Origin: Roseovarius sp. SCSIO 43702
GTDB taxonomy: Bacteria > Pseudomonadota > Alphaproteobacteria > Rhodobacterales > Rhodobacteraceae
Direction of reading: 5' to 3'
DNA: 64,000 nucleotides
Assembly: GCF_019599045.1 (NCBI RefSeq)
Contig: NZ_CP080623.1
Coordinates: 1,014,501 to 1,078,500, forward strand
This document shows positions 55,614 through 64,000 of the stretch, in pieces; position 1 is the first letter of the stretch, and every line of letters starts with the position of its first letter. The position numbers and the translations under genes are program-made. Below the pieces are notes generated by a model. It was not told where the DNA came from and did no database searches. It saw only the letters and a program-made list of their open reading frames with translations.

Positions 55614-56978
55614 ATGGTTTCCGCAGCAGAACAAATGGCGGCGAACTCGAGCTGGGCCGCCTTCGGCAAGGCCACAGACCTTCGCAAGCGCATCTTCTTC
55701 ACGATCGGCCTTCTGATCATCTACCGGCTGGGCACGTTCATCCCGGTTCCGGGGATCGACGGCGCCGAGCTTCGGGAGTTCATGGAAGGCGCGGCGGCCA
55801 GCATCGGCGGCATGCTCAGCATGTTCACCGGCGGGGCGCTCGGGCGGATGGGCATCTTCGCACTCGGGATCATGCCCTATATCTCGGCCTCGATCATCGT
55901 GCAGCTTCTGACCGCCATGGTGCCGCAACTCGAGCAACTCAAGAAAGAGGGCGAGCAGGGGCGAAAGAAGATCAACCAGTATACCCGCTACGGCACCGTT
56001 GCCCTTGCGACGCTGCAATCCTACGGTCTCGCGGTCAGTCTCCAGTCAGGCGGGTTGGTGACCGAGCCAGGGATTTTCTTCATCGCGTCCTGCATGATCA
56101 CGCTCGTCGGCGGCACGATGTTCCTGATGTGGATCGGCGAGCAGATCACCGCGCGCGGCATCGGCAACGGCATCTCTCTCATCATTTTCGTGGGCATCAT
56201 CGCCGAGGTGCCCGCGGCGCTCGCACAGTTCTTCGCGAGCGGGCGGAGCGGGGCGGTCAGCCCGGCTGTCATCGTGGGCGTGATGATCATGGTGGTCGCG
56301 GTCATCGCCTTCGTCGTGTTCATGGAGCGAAGCCTGCGCAAGATCCATATCCAGTATCCGCGCCGGCAGGTGGGGATGAAGGTCTATGACGGCGGCTCCT
56401 CGCACCTGCCGATCAAGGTGAACCCCGCGGGCGTCATCCCGGCGATCTTCGCCTCGTCGCTCCTGCTGCTGCCGACGACGATCAGCACCTTCTCGGGCAA
56501 CCAGACGAGCCCCGTCATGTCGACGGTTCTGGCCTATTTCGGGCCGGGTCAGCCGCTCTACCTGGTGTTCTTCACCGGGATGATCGTCTTCTTCGCGTAT
56601 TTCTACACCTACAACGTCGCCTTCAAGACCGACGATGTCGCGGAGAACCTCAAGAACCAGAACGGCTTCATCCCGGGTATCCGGCCCGGCAAGAAAACCG
56701 CGGAATATCTCGATTACGTGGTGACGCGCGTTCTTGTGCTCGGCTCCGCCTACCTCGCGGCGGTCTGTCTTCTGCCTGAAATTCTGCGGTCGCAACTGGC
56801 GATCCCCTTCTATTTCGGCGGGACCTCTGTTCTTATCGTCGTGTCGGTCACGATGGATACGATCCAGCAGGTTCAGTCGCACCTCCTGGCGCATCAGTAC
56901 GAGGGCCTTATCGAGAAATCGCAGCTGAGCGGCCGGGGCAAGCGCCGCGCGCGGAGAAAAGGGACACAACGCAGATGA
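55614..56978 (+). CDS. secY: preprotein translocase subunit SecY
   Basis: A 454-residue channel with ten membrane helices. [36 protein letters not shown] and [15 protein letters not shown] are visible, and the C-terminus is basic ([12 protein letters not shown]). The ATG at 55614 is chosen over an upstream TTG. It overlaps adk by 4 bp. Confidence 0.98.
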   Translation: MVSAAEQMAANSSWAAFGKATDLRKRIFFTIGLLIIYRLGTFIPVPGIDGAELREFMEGAAASIGGMLSMFTGGALGRMGIFALGIMPYISASIIVQLLTAMVPQLEQLKKEGEQGRKKINQYTRYGTVALATLQSYGLAVSLQSGGLVTEPGIFFIASCMITLVGGTMFLMWIGEQITARGIGNGISLIIFVGIIAEVPAALAQFFASGRSGAVSPAVIVGVMIMVVAVIAFVVFMERSLRKIHIQYPRRQVGMKVYDGGSSHLPIKVNPAGVIPAIFASSLLLLPTTISTFSGNQTSPVMSTVLAYFGPGQPLYLVFFTGMIVFFAYFYTYNVAFKTDDVAENLKNQNGFIPGIRPGKKTAEYLDYVVTRVLVLGSAYLAAVCLLPEILRSQLAIPFYFGGTSVLIVVSVTMDTIQQVQSHLLAHQYEGLIEKSQLSGRGKRRARRKGTQRR

Positions 56979-57616
56979 ACATCATCCTTCTCGGACCGCC
57001 GGGCGCGGGCAAGGGCACGCAGGCGCATCTCCTGGTGGAGGAGCGCGACATGATCCAGCTCTCGACCGGCGACATGCTGCGCGAGGCCAAGGACAGCGGC
57101 ACCGAGATGGGCAAGGTCGTGGCCGACGTGATGGCACGCGGCGACCTGGTGACGGACGAGATCGTGATCGGCCTCATCCGCGAGAAACTCCGGGGCGAGA
57201 AGGGCGGCGGTTTCATCTTCGACGGTTTCCCCCGCACCCTGCCGCAGGCGGATGCCCTGGGCGAGCTGCTGGCCGAGTTCGGCGAGACGCTCGACGCGGT
57301 CGTCGAGATGCGCGTGGATGACGACGCGCTGGTCGAGCGGATCACGGCGCGGTCGACCTGTGGCAATTGCGGCGAGGTCTATAACGACCATACCAAGCCG
57401 ATCCCCGAGGACGGCAAATGCGTGAAGTGCGGCGGCACCGAGTTCAAGCGCCGCGCGGACGACAACGAGGAGGCGCTTCGCAACCGCCTGATGGAATACT
57501 ACAAGAAAACCTCGCCTTTGATCGGCTACTACTATGCCAAGGACATGCTGCGCACGGTGAACGGGCTTGGATCCATCGAGGATGTGAAGGCGGCGATTTC
57601 GAAGGTCCTCGGCTGA
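56975..57616 (+). CDS. adk: adenylate kinase (zinc-LID type)
   Basis: A 213-residue kinase converting AMP and ATP to two ADP. The P-loop is [18 protein letters not shown] lies in the AMP region, and the LID carries four cysteines in two CxxC pairs (CGNC, CVKC) for a structural metal, as in Paracoccus. Translationally coupled to secY. Confidence 0.97.
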   Translation: MNIILLGPPGAGKGTQAHLLVEERDMIQLSTGDMLREAKDSGTEMGKVVADVMARGDLVTDEIVIGLIREKLRGEKGGGFIFDGFPRTLPQADALGELLAEFGETLDAVVEMRVDDDALVERITARSTCGNCGEVYNDHTKPIPEDGKCVKCGGTEFKRRADDNEEALRNRLMEYYKKTSPLIGYYYAKDMLRTVNGLGSIEDVKAAISKVLG

Positions 57617-57687
57617 TCGCCGAGCCGGGGTCAGCACTGGATTCCTCGCCGAATTCCGGGGCTATCGCGGCAATTCCGCGGATGGGC

Positions 57688-57716
57688 TTGACGACTCCGC
57701 GCGTTCCCTCTAACCA
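57688..57716 (+). promoter_or_regulatory. alpha-operon (rpsM) promoter
   Basis: TTGACG and TAACCA are separated by 17 bp, 154 bp before rpsM. The -10 is weak. Two hairpins follow: TCTCTCGAGAGA (57723-57734) and TCCGGGT/ACCCGGA (57744-57760). Confidence 0.5.
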
Positions 57717-57869
57717 GCCCTATCTCTCGAGAGAGTGATTCTGTCCGGGTCGCACCCGGAAGGAATCGATCACCTGACATCAGCTGCGGCCCGGAGCGTC
57801 CCGCCTCGGGCCTACGTTGTGAAAAAAGGGTCTGGCATTACGGACCCGCAACGAAAAAGGAAATGACAC

Positions 57870-58238
57870 TTGGCACGTATCGCCGGCGTTAACATCCCGA
57901 CCCACAAGCGGGTCCCGATCGCCCTCACCTACATCACCGGCATTGGCAACACCTCTGCCAAAGCCATCTGCGACGCCGTCAACATCGACCCGTCGCGCCG
58001 CGTCAACGAGCTGTCGGACGCGGAAATCCTGGCCATTCGCGAGCATATCGACGCGAATTTCATGGTCGAAGGCGATCTGCGCCGTGAAACGCAGATGAAC
58101 ATCAAGCGCCTGATGGATCTCGGCTCCTATCGCGGTCTGCGTCACCGCCGCAACCTTCCGGTTCGCGGTCAGCGCACGCATACCAATGCCCGCACCCGCA
58201 AAGGCCCCGCGAAGGCCATTGCCGGCAAGAAGAAATAA
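57870..58238 (+). CDS. rpsM: 30S ribosomal protein S13
   Basis: A 122-residue S13. The conserved [15 protein letters not shown] begins at a TTG codon with AAGGAAA about 7 bases upstream; no ATG fits. [11 protein letters not shown] and [21 protein letters not shown] are intact. TTG starts are usual for low-expression genes, so this one is notable. Confidence 0.96.
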   Translation: MARIAGVNIPTHKRVPIALTYITGIGNTSAKAICDAVNIDPSRRVNELSDAEILAIREHIDANFMVEGDLRRETQMNIKRLMDLGSYRGLRHRRNLPVRGQRTHTNARTRKGPAKAIAGKKK

Positions 58239-58253
58239 GGGAGGGCACGCGAC

Positions 58254-58643
58254 ATGGCACGAGATACCCGCCGCACGAAGCGCAAGGTTTCCAAGAACAT
58301 CGCCACCGGTGTGGCGCATGTGAACTCTTCGTTCAACAACACCAAGATCCTGATCTCGGACGTGCAGGGCAACGCGATCGCATGGTCGTCGGCCGGCACG
58401 ATGGGCTTCAAGGGATCGCGCAAATCGACGCCCTACGCGGCGCAGATGGCCGCCGAGGACGCTGGCCGCAAGGCACAGGAGCACGGCATGCGCACGCTCG
58501 AGGTCGAGGTGCAGGGCCCCGGTTCGGGCCGCGAAAGCGCGCTGCGCGCACTGGCGGCCGTGGGGTTCAACATCACCTCCATCCGCGACGTGACGCCGAT
58601 CGCGCATAACGGTTGCCGCCCGCCGAAACGCCGCCGGGTCTGA
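58254..58643 (+). CDS. rpsK: 30S ribosomal protein S11
   Basis: A 129-residue S11 of the platform. [21 protein letters not shown] and the C-terminal [18 protein letters not shown] are complete. Confidence 0.98.
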   Translation: MARDTRRTKRKVSKNIATGVAHVNSSFNNTKILISDVQGNAIAWSSAGTMGFKGSRKSTPYAAQMAAEDAGRKAQEHGMRTLEVEVQGPGSGRESALRALAAVGFNITSIRDVTPIAHNGCRPPKRRRV

Positions 58644-58757
58644 TACCTATTTCCAGGATTGGGGCCGCGTGTTCGCACGGCCCCATTCCGTCATTTTGAA
58701 ACCTCGGGCGTTTTCTGGCCTTTGGACATGGGGCCGGAAACAGGAATGGAGGGACGC

Positions 58758-59774
58758 ATGATCCATAAGAATTGGGCAGAATTGATCAAGCCGACGCAAC
58801 TCGACGTGAAGCCGGGCAATGACCCGCTGCGTCAGGCGACGGTCGTTGCCGAACCGCTCGAGCGCGGTTTCGGCCTTACACTGGGCAACGCGCTGCGCCG
58901 CGTGCTCCTGAGCTCGCTCCAGGGCGCCGCGATCACGAGCGTGCAGATCGACAACGTGCTGCACGAGTTCTCGTCGGTGGCCGGTGTGCGCGAGGACGTC
59001 ACCGACATCGTTCTCAACCTCAAGGGCGTCTCGCTGCGCATGGATGTCGAGGGGCCGAAACGCCTGTCGGTATCGGCGAAGGGCCCGGGTGTCGTGACCG
59101 CCGCCGACATTTCGGAAACCGCCGGCATCGAGGTCCTGAACCGCGATCACGTGATCTGTCACCTCGACGATGGCGCCGATCTCTACATGGAACTGACGGT
59201 CAACACCGGCAAGGGCTATGTGGCCGCCGACAAGAACAAACCCGAGGACGCGCCGATCGGGATGATCCCGGTCGATGCGATCTACAGCCCCGTGCGCCGC
59301 GTGAGCTATGACGTGCAGCCCACGCGCGAGGGTCAGGTGCTCGACTATGACAAGCTGACCATGAAGATCGAGACCGATGGCTCGATCTCGCCCGACGATG
59401 CCGTCGCCTTCGCCGCACGCATTCTTCAGGATCAGCTTTCGATCTTCGTCAACTTCGACGAGCCGGAATCCGCTGGCCGCGAGTCCGAGGATGACGGGCT
59501 CGAGTTCAACCCGCTCCTGCTCAAGAAAGTCGACGAGCTGGAACTTTCCGTGCGCTCGGCCAACTGCCTGAAGAATGACAACATCGTATATATCGGCGAT
59601 CTGATCCAGAAAACCGAGGCCGAGATGCTGCGCACGCCGAACTTCGGCCGCAAGTCGCTCAACGAGATCAAGGAAGTGCTCTCGGGCATGGGTCTGCACC
59701 TCGGCATGGATGTCGAGGACTGGCCGCCGGACAACATCGAGGACCTGGCCAAGAAGTTCGAAGATCAGTTTTGA
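58758..59774 (+). CDS. rpoA: RNA polymerase alpha subunit
   Basis: A 338-residue alpha subunit. The N-terminal domain shows [20 protein letters not shown]; the C-terminal domain shows [25 protein letters not shown] precedes the start. In the gap after rpsK the stem GGGGCCG/CGGCCCC (about 58661-58684) lacks a strong T run. Confidence 0.99.
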   Translation: MIHKNWAELIKPTQLDVKPGNDPLRQATVVAEPLERGFGLTLGNALRRVLLSSLQGAAITSVQIDNVLHEFSSVAGVREDVTDIVLNLKGVSLRMDVEGPKRLSVSAKGPGVVTAADISETAGIEVLNRDHVICHLDDGADLYMELTVNTGKGYVAADKNKPEDAPIGMIPVDAIYSPVRRVSYDVQPTREGQVLDYDKLTMKIETDGSISPDDAVAFAARILQDQLSIFVNFDEPESAGRESEDDGLEFNPLLLKKVDELELSVRSANCLKNDNIVYIGDLIQKTEAEMLRTPNFGRKSLNEIKEVLSGMGLHLGMDVEDWPPDNIEDLAKKFEDQF

Positions 59775-59791
59775 GGAATTGATCTTCGAAT

Positions 59792-59865
59792 CCCGGACTT
59801 GATCCGGGGTCTCGCGGCCGGGCCGTCCGCGAGATAACCACGAGGTCCCGGGTCAAGCCCGGGAC
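59792..59865. repeat. three-stem intergenic repeat (rpoA-rplQ)
   Basis: CCCGGA/TCCGGG with a CTTGA loop (59792-59808), CTCGCGG/CCGCGAG (59811-59833) and GTCCCGGG/CCCGGGAC with a TCAAG loop (59845-59865). The outer stems match the family seen after rplW, in opposite order. Confidence 0.8.
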
Positions 59866-59947
59866 AGGCCCCAAGGAGAGCCGGTGACACGCATCGCCGG
59901 TCGGACAAAGCAAAACCGCCCGTAGAGGGCCAGAATGGAGTGAGAAA

Positions 59948-60373
59948 ATGCGTCACGCACGAGGCTATCGCCGCCTGAACCGCACCCATGAGCACCGCAA
60001 GGCGCTCTTTGCCAACATGGCCGGGTCGCTTATCGAACACGAACAGATCAAGACCACGCTGCCCAAGGCGAAGGAATTGCGCCGGGTGGTCGAGAAGCTC
60101 GTCACACTGGGCAAGCGCGGTGACATTCACGCCCGCCGCCAGGCTGCCGCGCAGCTCAAGCAGGATGCGCATGTCGAGAAGCTCTTCGACGTGTTGGGCC
60201 CGCGCTACAAGGAACGCCAGGGCGGGTATGTGCGCGTGCTCAAGGCCGGTTTCCGTTACGGGGACATGGCGCCCATGGCGATCATCGAATTCGTCGAACG
60301 CGACGTCGATGCGAAGGGTGCCGCGGACAAGGCGCGCGTCGCCGCCGAAGAGATGGCCGACGACGAAGAGTGA
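59948..60373 (+). CDS. rplQ: 50S ribosomal protein L17
   Basis: A 141-residue L17. [20 protein letters not shown] and RLKQ-like region, [19 protein letters not shown] and [18 protein letters not shown] are present, with an acidic end. It closes the alpha module. Confidence 0.97.
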   Translation: MRHARGYRRLNRTHEHRKALFANMAGSLIEHEQIKTTLPKAKELRRVVEKLVTLGKRGDIHARRQAAAQLKQDAHVEKLFDVLGPRYKERQGGYVRVLKAGFRYGDMAPMAIIEFVERDVDAKGAADKARVAAEEMADDEE

Positions 60374-60398
60374 TCCGAACGATCACGTGAAACGAGAC

Positions 60399-60430
60399 AA
60401 AGCCGCCGGATCGCTCCGGCGGCTTTCTTC
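60399..60430. terminator. bidirectional terminator after rplQ
   Basis: AAAGCCGCCGGA/TCCGGCGGCTTT with a 4-nt loop. It ends the ribosomal block and serves the convergent host-attachment gene as well. Confidence 0.88.
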
Positions 60431-60446
60431 GTTGGTGGGGGCCGGG

Positions 60447-60902
60447 TCAGGAATTGTCGAGCTCGGCCTTCACGATCTTCTCGATCTCGTCTACGGGGTG
60501 ATTGGTCAGCGTCTTGGGGATGTCCGCAACGAGGCGGTCGAGCACTTCCGAGTGCATCTCTTCGCGCAGAACGCCCAGAACCTGCGGAGAGGCGGCAATG
60601 ACGAGATGGTCGAAATTCCCCGCATGCGCCTCCTTGTAGAGAATATCGGACAGATCCTTGGCGAAGCGCTCCTTGGCGAGTTCGTGCCAGTCGGTGTCGT
60701 CCATGGCGGAGCGGTGGCCCTCTCCGGTGTCGGGCATGCGCCCGCGGCGGTTTGCCGATTGTTCCGCGTCCGACGGATTATCCTGTTCTTCCTGGTCCTC
60801 GACCTCGAAATTCGGATCCTCGTGATCGGTAAGGTTGCGCAGGAAAAGCGCCTTTTCGCTGTCGGTCACGACGACGAGGGTGTTCTGTCTGAGTTTCGCC
60901 AT
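60447..60902 (-). CDS. host-attachment-family protein
   Basis: A 151-residue soluble protein of the family named for attachment to host cells in Agrobacterium. The beta core TLVVVTDSEKALFLRN is followed by an acidic linker, RAMDD-like SAMDDTDWHELAKERFAK and FDHLVIAASPQVLGVLRE, a peptide-release-factor-like domain. The molecular role is not settled. It is followed upstream by a small charged gene on the same strand. Confidence 0.78.
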   Translation of the reverse strand: MAKLRQNTLVVVTDSEKALFLRNLTDHEDPNFEVEDQEEQDNPSDAEQSANRRGRMPDTGEGHRSAMDDTDWHELAKERFAKDLSDILYKEAHAGNFDHLVIAASPQVLGVLREEMHSEVLDRLVADIPKTLTNHPVDEIEKIVKAELDNS

Positions 60903-60904
60903 GG

Positions 60905-61150
60905 TCAATCCTCCCGCTTCGGCTTGCCGGTCCCGTGATGGCCGCCGAGGTTGCCCTCGCCCTTCTCGTCGGCCTTGTGGACACGGGTTGGCCCGTGGTC
61001 GCCGCGCTCGGCCCGCTTGAGGCTGTCGCGGGTGCCGACCTTGCGTTCGAGGTTGCCCTGGGCGCGGCCTTGCTGTGACGGGGTCTCCGCCTTGTCGACG
61101 AAGTCCTCGGTCTCGCTTTTGCCGTCCTTGGATCGTTTGCGTTCGGCCAT
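60905..61150 (-). CDS. small charged protein of unknown function
   Basis: An 81-residue, Lys/Glu/Gly-rich and probably disordered protein with KRSKDGKSETEDF and GNLGGHHGTGKPKRED. No membrane part or known domain. AAGGAAGG precedes the ATG. It is 2 bp upstream of the host-attachment gene, so they form one unit. Its composition recalls stress-induced charged proteins, a loose analogy. Confidence 0.6.
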   Translation of the reverse strand: MAERKRSKDGKSETEDFVDKAETPSQQGRAQGNLERKVGTRDSLKRAERGDHGPTRVHKADEKGEGNLGGHHGTGKPKRED

Positions 61151-61290
61151 GTCGCACCTTCCTTTCTGTTTGGAAGACAACTTCGGAAGGCGCGCAGGGT
61201 TCCGGCATGACGCGCGCCCCGCGTCTTGCAATCGGCGGCACCACGGGCATATCAGGGATGGCCCGACCAAATTTCGAGGGAGTAACATCG

Positions 61291-62670
61291 GTGCGTCCGT
61301 GGCACATTCTCTGCATCGCGTGCCTTGCCCTGCCGTTTGCGGTGCGCGCCGAGATCCCGGCGGATCGCGGTGAGATCACGCTTGGCTTCGCGCCGGTCGT
61401 GCGGGCGACGACACCGGCCGTGGTCAATATCTATGCGCGCCGCGTGGTCGAGGCCGAGGCGAGCCCGTTCCATGACGATCCCTTCTTCGGGTCCATCTTC
61501 CGCGAGTTGGCGCCACGCCGGCCGCGGGTCCAGAACTCGCTCGGGTCGGGCGTGATCCTCTCGGCCGACGGGCTGGTCGTTTCCAACTATCACGTGGTCG
61601 GAGGATTCACGGATATCCGCGTCGTCCTCAACGACCGGCGCGAGTTCGATGCCGAGATATTGCTTGCGGACGAGGACAGCGATCTGGCGATCCTGCAACT
61701 CGAGGGCGCGCGGGATCTCGCCGCGCTCGAGTTGCGCGACAGTGATACGGTCGAGGTCGGGGACCTGGTTCTTGCGATCGGGAACCCGTTCGGTGTGGGC
61801 CAGACCGTGAGCAGCGGGATCATTTCGGGCCTTGCACGCTCGGGGCTGGTGACAGGGATCGCGCGAGGGCTGTTCCTCCAGACCGACGCACCGATCAACC
61901 CGGGCAATTCGGGCGGGGCGCTGGTGGATACGCAAGGTCGGCTTGTCGGGGTGAATACCTCGATCCTGTCGCGGTCGGGCGGGTCGAACGGCATCGGCTT
62001 CGCGATTCCGGCCGACATGGTGGCGCAGTTCATGGCGCAGGCGCGGGCCGGGAATACCCGGTTCGAGAGGCCCTGGGTCGGCGCGATGGGGCAGCCGGTG
62101 ACGTTCGACATGGCCGAGGCCCTGGGGCTGGAGGGGCCTTACGGTGTCGCACTGACCGACCTGCACGAGGCAAGCCCGCTGCGCGAGATAGGCTATGGCG
62201 TGGGGGACGTGATCCTCGCGATCGACGATGCGCCCGTTTTCGCGCCCGAGGAAGTTCTCTACCATCTTTCGGTCGCGGGGGCCGGGGCGTCGGTCAAGGT
62301 CGATGGCATCGTCGCGGGCCAGAGGCGCAGCGATACGCTGAGGCTGACATTGCCACCGGACGATCCGCCGCGGAACACCCTGACCACCGGGCCGCAGTCC
62401 GCGATACCGGGGCTCACGCTATCGACGGTCAACCCGGCGGTTCAGACCGAGCGGAACCTTCCGCTGCGGGCCGAGGGGGTCATACTGGACGATCCAGGCC
62501 GCGTGGGGGCGCGGTTGGGCCTGCGGGAGGGAGACATACTGCGCGGGGTGAACGGCGTGGAGGTCCGCGACGCGGTGGCGGCCGCGAAGGCGTTGCGGGT
62601 CGCCACGCGGCGGCTCGAACTCGTCGTGGAGCGCGGGGGCCGGTCGATGGTCCTGCGCGTGCGGCTTTGA
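61291..62670 (+). CDS. HtrA/Do-like periplasmic serine protease
   Basis: A 459-residue protease of the DegP/DegQ group. The start is GTG at 61291, with GAGGGAG about 8 bases upstream and a signal peptide MRPWHILCIACLALPFAVRA cleaved after Ala 20. The triad is His 101 (SNYHVV), Asp 131 (DEDSDLAI) and Ser 207 (NPGNSGGA). Two PDZ-like domains follow (GPYGVALTDL, and GRVGARLGLREGDILRGV). It clears misfolded envelope proteins. rarA follows after 4 bp. Confidence 0.93.
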   Translation: MRPWHILCIACLALPFAVRAEIPADRGEITLGFAPVVRATTPAVVNIYARRVVEAEASPFHDDPFFGSIFRELAPRRPRVQNSLGSGVILSADGLVVSNYHVVGGFTDIRVVLNDRREFDAEILLADEDSDLAILQLEGARDLAALELRDSDTVEVGDLVLAIGNPFGVGQTVSSGIISGLARSGLVTGIARGLFLQTDAPINPGNSGGALVDTQGRLVGVNTSILSRSGGSNGIGFAIPADMVAQFMAQARAGNTRFERPWVGAMGQPVTFDMAEALGLEGPYGVALTDLHEASPLREIGYGVGDVILAIDDAPVFAPEEVLYHLSVAGAGASVKVDGIVAGQRRSDTLRLTLPPDDPPRNTLTTGPQSAIPGLTLSTVNPAVQTERNLPLRAEGVILDDPGRVGARLGLREGDILRGVNGVEVRDAVAAAKALRVATRRLELVVERGGRSMVLRVRL

Positions 62671-62674
62671 CGCG

Positions 62675-63994
62675 ATGGCGGACCTGTTCGACATAGCCGG
62701 CGAAGAGGGAGGCGACGGCGAGGACGGAGCACCGCGCCCCCTTGCCGATCTTCTCAGACCCCGGAGCCTTGGCGAGGTGATCGGGCAGGAGCACGTCCTC
62801 GGGCCGGATGCGCCGCTGGGTGTCATGCTGGCGCAGAAAAGCCTTGGCTCGCTCATCTTCTGGGGGCCGCCGGGGGTGGGCAAGACCACCATCGCGCGGC
62901 TTCTGGCGGACGAAACCGACCTGCATTTCGTTCAGATCAGCGCGATCTTCACCGGCGTGCCCGAACTTCGCAAGGTCTTCGAGGAGGCCAAGCTGCGCCG
63001 CCGCACGGGGCGCGGCACGCTTCTGTTCGTCGACGAGATCCATCGCTTCAACAAGGCGCAGCAGGACGGATTCCTGCCCCATATGGAGGACGGGACGATC
63101 CTTCTTGTCGGGGCGACGACCGAGAACCCGAGCTTCGAGCTGAACGCCGCGCTTCTGAGCCGGTCGCAGGTGCTGGTGCTGGAGCGTCTTTCGCCCGCAG
63201 ATCTCGAACGCCTCGTGCAGCGGGCCGAGAAGGCCCTCGGCAAGACACTGCCGCTGACCGGGGAGGCGCGTGAGACGCTTCTGGAGATGGCGGACGGGGA
63301 TGGGCGCGCGCTTCTGAATCTGGTCGAACAGATCTCGCGCTGGGAGGTCGAGGGCAAGGTCGATCCCGCCGCCCTGGCCAAGCGGCTGATGAGGCGTGCG
63401 GCGGTCTACGACAAGGCCGGCGACGAACATTTCAACCTCATATCCGCGCTGCACAAGTCGGTGCGCGGCTCCGATCCCGACGCCGCGCTCTACTGGCTGG
63501 CGCGGATGCTGAAGGGGGGCGAGGACCCCCGCTATCTCGCGCGGCGGATCACCCGGATGGCGGTCGAGGATATCGGCCTGGCCGATCCCCAGGCGCAGGC
63601 GCACTGCCTGCAGGCGTGGCAGACCTACGAGCGGCTGGGCAGCCCCGAGGGAGAGCTGGCGCTGGCGCAGGCGGTGATCTACATCGCGCTGGCGCCGAAA
63701 TCGAACGCGGCCTACGTGGCCTACAAGGCCGCCATGCGCGAGGCCGACAGGACCGGAAGCCTGCCGCCGCCCAAGCATATCCGCAACGCGCCGACGAAGC
63801 TCATGAAGGACGAGGGCTACGGCGCGGGCTATGCCTACGACCACGATGCCGAGGACGGCTTTTCAGGGCAGAACTATTTCCCCGAAGGCATGAAACGGCT
63901 TGTCGCTTACGAGCCGGTCGAGCGCGGTTTCGAGCGCGAATTGAAGCGGCGCCTCGACTGGTTCGTCAAGCAGCGGAGCCGGCGCGGCGACTGA
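62675..63994 (+). CDS. rarA: replication-associated recombination protein A (AAA+ ATPase)
   Basis: A 439-residue AAA+ ATPase (MgsA/RarA) acting at stalled replication forks with SSB. Walker A is WGPPGVGKTT (63-72), Walker B is LLFVDEIHRFN and sensor 1 is GATTENPSF. The C-terminal family domain shows KSVRGSDPDAALYWLARM. It ends 6 bp before the window end and is complete. It follows the protease gene so closely that they are co-transcribed, a pairing seen in related genomes. Confidence 0.95.
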   Translation: MADLFDIAGEEGGDGEDGAPRPLADLLRPRSLGEVIGQEHVLGPDAPLGVMLAQKSLGSLIFWGPPGVGKTTIARLLADETDLHFVQISAIFTGVPELRKVFEEAKLRRRTGRGTLLFVDEIHRFNKAQQDGFLPHMEDGTILLVGATTENPSFELNAALLSRSQVLVLERLSPADLERLVQRAEKALGKTLPLTGEARETLLEMADGDGRALLNLVEQISRWEVEGKVDPAALAKRLMRRAAVYDKAGDEHFNLISALHKSVRGSDPDAALYWLARMLKGGEDPRYLARRITRMAVEDIGLADPQAQAHCLQAWQTYERLGSPEGELALAQAVIYIALAPKSNAAYVAYKAAMREADRTGSLPPPKHIRNAPTKLMKDEGYGAGYAYDHDAEDGFSGQNYFPEGMKRLVAYEPVERGFERELKRRLDWFVKQRSRRGD

Positions 63995-64000
63995 AAGGGT

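Overview
The window is high-GC, densely coded DNA from an alphaproteobacterium, most likely a member of the Rhodobacterales (Roseobacter/Paracoccus relatives). The pointers are a class I lysyl-tRNA synthetase, an adenylate kinase with a four-cysteine LID, two near-identical tuf genes, a Fe-S-cluster-like YcgN protein beside ribF, an Fnr-type box, and the gene order secE-nusG-rplKAJL-rpoBC-rpsLG-fusA-tuf-S10-spc-alpha. The species cannot be named from the sequence alone. About half of the window is the main transcription/translation gene block of the cell.

Bases 1-19,900 are a housekeeping and accessory region. A minus-strand run (hemE, HAD hydrolase, MaoC, ribF, ycgN, threonine aldolase) faces hemC. 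It is followed by a FAD oxidoreductase plus TerB pair, class I lysS, a lipoprotein cytochrome c with an Fnr-like box, and a lipoprotein with an HEITH zinc-protease motif. Next come an AT-rich three-helix membrane protein joined to the parE stop codon, parE, a peroxiredoxin-family protein whose peroxidatic cysteine is serine, a Tat-exported metallo-beta-lactamase-fold protein, a cytochrome P450, and two unrecognised lipoproteins.

Bases 19,900-35,640 hold tuf copy 1, a hexapeptide acetyltransferase, tRNA-Trp, a membrane protein of unknown function, and secE-nusG-rplK-rplA-rplJ-rplL-rpoB-rpoC, closed by a strong terminator. Bases 35,640-38,200 hold a DMT transporter that overlaps tail-to-tail with one of two tandem rhamnosyltransferase-like genes.

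Bases 38,200-60,430 run rpsL-rpsG-fusA-tuf2, then rpsJ-rplC-rplD-rplW, rplB-rpsS-rplV-rpsC-rplP, an interruption (mechanosensitive channel on the minus strand and a 2OG-Fe(II) oxygenase-like gene), then rpmC to rpmD, rplO-secY-adk, rpsM-rpsK-rpoA and rplQ. This superoperon is cut into modules: nearly every break carries a recognisable TTGnnn-N17-TAtACG-like promoter, often with a hairpin just downstream, and several breaks carry paired GC hairpin repeats.

Bases 60,430-64,000 hold a host-attachment-family protein, a small charged protein, a periplasmic HtrA/Do-like protease and rarA.

I did not find a defence island, a CRISPR array or an obvious new multigene system. The most unusual items are the Cys-to-Ser peroxiredoxin, the AT-rich gene at the parE stop, the paired hairpin repeats inside essential operons, the 64-residue Ala/Glu-rich tail on ribosomal protein L3, and the recurrent promoter-hairpin modules.
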